In this document: positions 60,848-64,000 of the stretch, piece by piece
How positions within the stretch are numbered: the first letter of the stretch is position 1
How the letters are laid out: each line of letters starts with the position of its first letter
Assembly: GCA_959020715.1 (NCBI GenBank)
Contig: CAUESV010000006.1
Coordinates: 1 to 64,000 of the forward strand
Direction of reading: 5' to 3'
DNA from: an uncultured Collinsella sp.
Lineage (GTDB): Bacteria; Actinomycetota; Coriobacteriia; Coriobacteriales; Coriobacteriaceae
Length of the DNA: 64,000 nucleotides
Notes under the pieces: generated by a model
The model's database searches: none
What the model saw: the letters and a program-made list of their open reading frames with translations, nothing else
Told to the model about the DNA's origin: nothing
Position numbers and translations under genes: made by a program

Positions 60848-61738
60848 CTAGCACCCGCGCTCCTCCATGATAATCTCGATCTCGTCGGCGTTGATGCCCA
60901 CCATAGCCTCGCCCAGGTCCTCCGAAAGCTCGGCGATGAGCTTGGCGTCGGTGAAGTTGGCCACGGCCTTAACGATGGCGGCAGCGCGCTTGGCGGGGTC
61001 GCCGCTCTTAAAGATGCCCGAGCCCACAAAGACGCCCTCGGCGCCCAGCTGCATCATCAGCGCGGCATCGGCGGGGGTCGCTACGCCGCCAGCAGCAAAG
61101 TTCACGACGGGAAGCTTGCCTGTGGCATGGACCTCGCGGACCAGCTCGACCGGAACCTGCAGTTGCTTGGCTGCCTCAAAGAGCTCATCATCGCGTAATG
61201 CAACAATGTCGCGGATCTGCTTTTGGATTTTGCGCATGTGACGCACAGCCTGGACGACGTCGCCCGTGCCCGGCTCGCCCTTGGTGCGAATCATCGTGGC
61301 GCCCTCGGCAACACGGCGTAACGCCTCGCCCAGGTCGCGGGCGCCGCAGACAAACGGCACGTCAAACTGGGTCTTGTCGATATGGTAGACATCGTCGGCA
61401 GGGGAGAGGACCTCGGACTCATCGATGTAATCGATCTCGATGGCCTGCAGGACCTGCGCCTCGACAATGTGACCGATGCGGCACTTGGCCATGACGGGGA
61501 TGGAGACGGCCTCTTGAATGCCCTTGATCATCTTGGGGTCACTCATGCGCGAGACGCCGCCTGCGGCACGGATGTCGGCCGGGATGCGCTCGAGTGCCAT
61601 GACGGCGCAGGCGCCCGCCTCTTCGGCGATGCGTGCCTGCTCGGGCGTGGTGACGTCCATGATGACGCCGCCCTTGAGCATCTGCGCGAGCTCGCGGTTG
61701 AGTTTAACGCGATCGGCCTTGCTGGTCTGTTCTGCCAT
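60848..61738 (-). CDS. pdxS: PLP synthase subunit PdxS
   Basis: PdxS builds pyridoxal 5'-phosphate from ribose 5-phosphate, glyceraldehyde 3-phosphate and ammonia. The 296 aa barrel has GGVIMDVTTPEQARIAEEAG at the start, the lysine motif IPVMAKCRIGH, KGEPGTGDVVQAVRHMR and NFAAGGVATPADAALMM. GGGAG stands before ATG 61738. It is first in the pdxST operon and divergent from pdxR. Confidence 0.95.
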   Translation of the reverse strand: MAEQTSKADRVKLNRELAQMLKGGVIMDVTTPEQARIAEEAGACAVMALERIPADIRAAGGVSRMSDPKMIKGIQEAVSIPVMAKCRIGHIVEAQVLQAIEIDYIDESEVLSPADDVYHIDKTQFDVPFVCGARDLGEALRRVAEGATMIRTKGEPGTGDVVQAVRHMRKIQKQIRDIVALRDDELFEAAKQLQVPVELVREVHATGKLPVVNFAAGGVATPADAALMMQLGAEGVFVGSGIFKSGDPAKRAAAIVKAVANFTDAKLIAELSEDLGEAMVGINADEIEIIMEERGC

Positions 61739-61830
61739 GGTTGCTCCCTTGGTTGGCATGTGTATTGCTTGACGGAACATCCTATCGGGGAGCTGGGTAT
61801 GGCGAAATACTCAGTTTTCGAGATAATAGC

Positions 61831-61872
61831 AAGGTCAGACTAATGCCAGATTGAATGACTCGATAAGGTCAG
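61831..61872. promoter_or_regulatory. direct repeats in the pdxS-pdxR gap
   Basis: AAGGTCAG occurs at 61831-61838 and 61865-61872, 34 bp apart. MocR/PdxR regulators bind such direct repeats. Confidence 0.5.
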
Positions 61873-61883
61873 GTGACAAACTC

Positions 61884-63299
61884 ATGCTTGACTATAATTT
61901 GGAAAACCGCGGCGAAGCATCGCTCTATGAGTATGTTTACCAGCAAATTCGAGATGATATTGTAGCTGGACGTATTGCGGCGGGGGAGCATCTTCCGTCT
62001 AAGCGCGCCTTTGCCAGTCATCTGGGAATTAGTGTCATTACAATCGAAAATGCATATAGCCAGTTGCTTGCCGAGGGTTATATTTGCTCAAAGCCGCGCC
62101 GTGGTTACTACGCGTGCGAGCTTCCCGATGCACCGGTTTTGGCTTCGGCTGCGGAGGGCATCGACCGAGATGACGCCTCCGTGGGCCCCAGCGCGCATGA
62201 TGTCAACGGACAGGTCGAGCGATTCGATGCGCTTTCTCCTTCCGCCTTGGAGGCGGCGCGGCTTTGGCAAAGCGCGCTACGGGCGACACTGACGTCCGAA
62301 GACGAACGTGAAATCTTTTCGACCGCGCCGGCACAGGGCACCGCTCGGCTACGACGCGCTATCGCTCACCATTTGCGTGGGACAAGGGGCATGAATGTCG
62401 ACCCCGACAACATCGTTATCGGTGCGGGCGCCCAGTTGCTCGATACCATGTTGGTTCAGTTGCTTGGAGCCGACAAGGTGTATGCCGTTGAGGATCCGGG
62501 CTATCTGCGCCTGACGCGCATCTATCAGGCTATGGGTTGCGAAGTGCGTCATATCCCGTTGGACGGTGAAGGCGTGGACTTGAGTGCTCTGCAGAAAACC
62601 GGGGCGGATGTCCTTCACCTGATGCCGTCTCACCAATATCCGACCGGCCTTGTGACGAGCATTGCGCGTCGCTATGCCCTGCTGAGCTGGGCCGCCGAGC
62701 AGCCGGACCGGTATCTCATCGAAGATGACTTTGATTGTGAGTTTCGCCTTGCCGGCAAGCCGATTCCCGCGCTCGCGTCGATCGATGCCGCCCAATCGGT
62801 CATCTACACCAACACCTTTTCAAAAAGTCTGTCGTCGGCCCTGCGTTTGGCGTATATGGTCCTGCCTGATGAGCTGATGGAACGGTTTAGGCGCAACCTT
62901 GGTTTTTACGCATCGTCGGTGAGTTCTGTTGACCAGGTCGCTTTGGCTCGCTTGCTGGAATCGGGTGATTACGAGCGACATGTGAATCGCGTGCGCGTGC
63001 GCGCTCGCGAGGCGCGCGATGGCCTGGCGGCGCTTGTACGGAAGGCATTTCCGGCGGGGGAGGTCTCGATCGAGTACGCAGACGCGGGTCTTTACTGCAC
63101 CGTCGTCCTGACCAAGGATAATGCGGGGGAGAGCTTTGCGAAGGCTCTCGCTGACTCCCGTATTTCCTATATCGATATCGACGATTGCCTATGGGCGTCC
63201 GATCGGGCGTTGACTAAGAATGCGCCGTCTCGCGTTCTCATTCAATACGACGACCTGAGCCCTCATTCGCTCATCGTTCTTCAAGAACAGCTGCAATAA
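61884..63299 (+). CDS. pdxR: MocR/PdxR-type GntR regulator with aminotransferase domain
   Basis: The 471 aa regulator has a GntR winged helix (about residues 10-75, GEHLPSKRAFASHLGISVIT) fused to a class I aminotransferase-like domain. The latter has SHQYPTG, EDDFDCEFR and the PLP lysine region YTNTFSKSLSSALRLAYMV. PdxR proteins sense PLP and control pdxST. Its divergent place next to pdxS supports that. The ATG at 61884 follows an AGGTGA site at about 8 nt. Confidence 0.9.
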   Translation: MLDYNLENRGEASLYEYVYQQIRDDIVAGRIAAGEHLPSKRAFASHLGISVITIENAYSQLLAEGYICSKPRRGYYACELPDAPVLASAAEGIDRDDASVGPSAHDVNGQVERFDALSPSALEAARLWQSALRATLTSEDEREIFSTAPAQGTARLRRAIAHHLRGTRGMNVDPDNIVIGAGAQLLDTMLVQLLGADKVYAVEDPGYLRLTRIYQAMGCEVRHIPLDGEGVDLSALQKTGADVLHLMPSHQYPTGLVTSIARRYALLSWAAEQPDRYLIEDDFDCEFRLAGKPIPALASIDAAQSVIYTNTFSKSLSSALRLAYMVLPDELMERFRRNLGFYASSVSSVDQVALARLLESGDYERHVNRVRVRAREARDGLAALVRKAFPAGEVSIEYADAGLYCTVVLTKDNAGESFAKALADSRISYIDIDDCLWASDRALTKNAPSRVLIQYDDLSPHSLIVLQEQLQ

Positions 63300-63309
63300 G
63301 CCCACGAAA

Positions 63310-63337
63310 AAGGCCCGAACCATGCGGTTCGGGCCTT
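63310..63337. terminator. bidirectional terminator
   Basis: AAGGCCCGAACC pairs with GGTTCGGGCCTT around ATGC. On the minus strand it continues into TTT, serving the rubrerythrin gene. Confidence 0.85.
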
Positions 63338-63370
63338 ATGAAGCTAGAGGTTATGTCTCAGGCGGTTGGC

Positions 63371-63931
63371 TTAGCCAAAGTAGCGCTTGAGCAGACCGGC
63401 GAAAGCCTTGCCGTGGCGAGCCTCGTCGCGAGCCATCTCGTGCACGGTGTCGTGGATGGCATCGAGGCCAGCGGCCTTGGCGCGCTTGGCAAGATCGGTC
63501 TTGCCGGCGGTGGCGCCGTTCTCGGCCTCAACGCGCATCTCGAGGTTCTTCTTGGTGGAGTCGGTCACGACCTCGCCCAGGAGCTCGGCGAACTTGGCGG
63601 CGTGCTCGGCCTCCTCGTGGGCGGCCTTCTCCCAGTACAGGCCGATCTCGGGATAACCCTCGCGATGAGCAACGCGAGCCATGGCCAGGTACATACCGAC
63701 CTCGGAGCACTCGCCCTCAAAGTTGGCGCGCAGGTCGGCAACGATGTCCTCGGAGACGCCCTCCATCTTGGCGACGCCCACGACGTGCTCGGCAGCCCAC
63801 TCGAGCTGGCCCTCCTCCTGCTTCAGGAAGCGAGAGCCGGGAACGCCGCACTGGGGGCACTTGAAATCCTCGGACAGCTGGTCGCCGTCGAACTCTTCCA
63901 CATAACCGCAAACGGGGCAAACAAACTTCAT
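63371..63931 (-). CDS. reverse rubrerythrin (NADH peroxidase type)
   Basis: This 186 aa non-heme diiron protein has its rubredoxin-like domain first: Cys5, Cys8, Cys25, Cys28 (CPVCGY, CPQCGVP). The four-helix diiron domain follows with ECSEVGMYLAMARVAHREGYPE, EKAAHEEAEHA and HEMARDEARHG. The reversed order is known from clostridial reverse rubrerythrins that reduce H2O2 and O2 in anaerobes. GAAAGGA precedes the ATG. The last 69 nt of the window hold its promoter region, not resolved. Confidence 0.93.
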   Translation of the reverse strand: MKFVCPVCGYVEEFDGDQLSEDFKCPQCGVPGSRFLKQEEGQLEWAAEHVVGVAKMEGVSEDIVADLRANFEGECSEVGMYLAMARVAHREGYPEIGLYWEKAAHEEAEHAAKFAELLGEVVTDSTKKNLEMRVEAENGATAGKTDLAKRAKAAGLDAIHDTVHEMARDEARHGKAFAGLLKRYFG

Positions 63932-64000
63932 GATTCGATCCTTTCGATCGATGGCGATGGTGCGCTCGTCCGGTCCCGTAAGGGCCCTCTCCGGACGTGC

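Overview
The window is about 60% GC, with strong AAGGAG/GGAGG ribosome binding sites and short intergenic gaps. Its gene set suits a strictly anaerobic gut actinobacterium. A bile salt hydrolase, a reverse rubrerythrin, c-di-GMP proteins, a PTS permease without its own EIIA, LAxTG-type surface proteins and many LysR regulators together suggest the class Coriobacteriia, most likely a Collinsella-like genome. That assignment is inference from gene content; there is no rRNA gene to test it, and I found no tRNA gene, CRISPR array or replication origin.

Layout. 0-11 kb: release factor 3, a VUT-type (queuosine precursor) transporter, an SDR, uracil-DNA glycosylase, an EamA/LysR divergent pair, a MATE pump, two rRNA methyltransferase-like genes (RlmA-like and RsmJ) and small proteins. 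11-19 kb: a TetM-like GTPase behind a possible structured leader, then two related AAA ATPases flanking an acetyltransferase and a UvrA2-type ABC protein. This block carries four copies of a near-perfect 33-nt palindrome, each touching or within 4 nt of a stop codon. 19-31 kb: TrmL with an insertion, a CobW-type metallochaperone, redox genes, two paralogous GGDEF/EAL proteins (one with a C9 tract), a patatin phospholipase, and a TPP-riboswitch thiamine salvage operon (thiM, thiamine-binding protein, thiE).

31-48 kb: a HAD phosphatase, LysR plus a YxjG-type methionine synthase, a 5'-truncated uracil permease, an esterase, two tandemly duplicated surface beta-helix proteins, an NCS2 purine permease whose 3' end was copied with the surface gene, a deformylase-like protein lacking the catalytic Glu, a bile salt hydrolase, Kup, a second EamA/LysR pair (LysR frameshifted) and an HTH-aminotransferase fusion with operator-like repeats. 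49-55 kb: a catabolic-looking cluster (degenerate amidohydrolase, two ceramidase-like proteins, PTS EIIBC, LysR). 55-64 kb: deformylase, DHA2 efflux pump, an RGG-rich protein, an IS110 element set among palindromes, pdxS-pdxT with divergent pdxR, and a reverse rubrerythrin.

The strongest leads for something undescribed are the ceramidase-like/amidohydrolase/PTS cluster, the stop-codon-associated palindromes around the ATPase pair, the C9 tract in a c-di-GMP protein, the RGG protein, and the HTH-aminotransferase with its three-site operator region.
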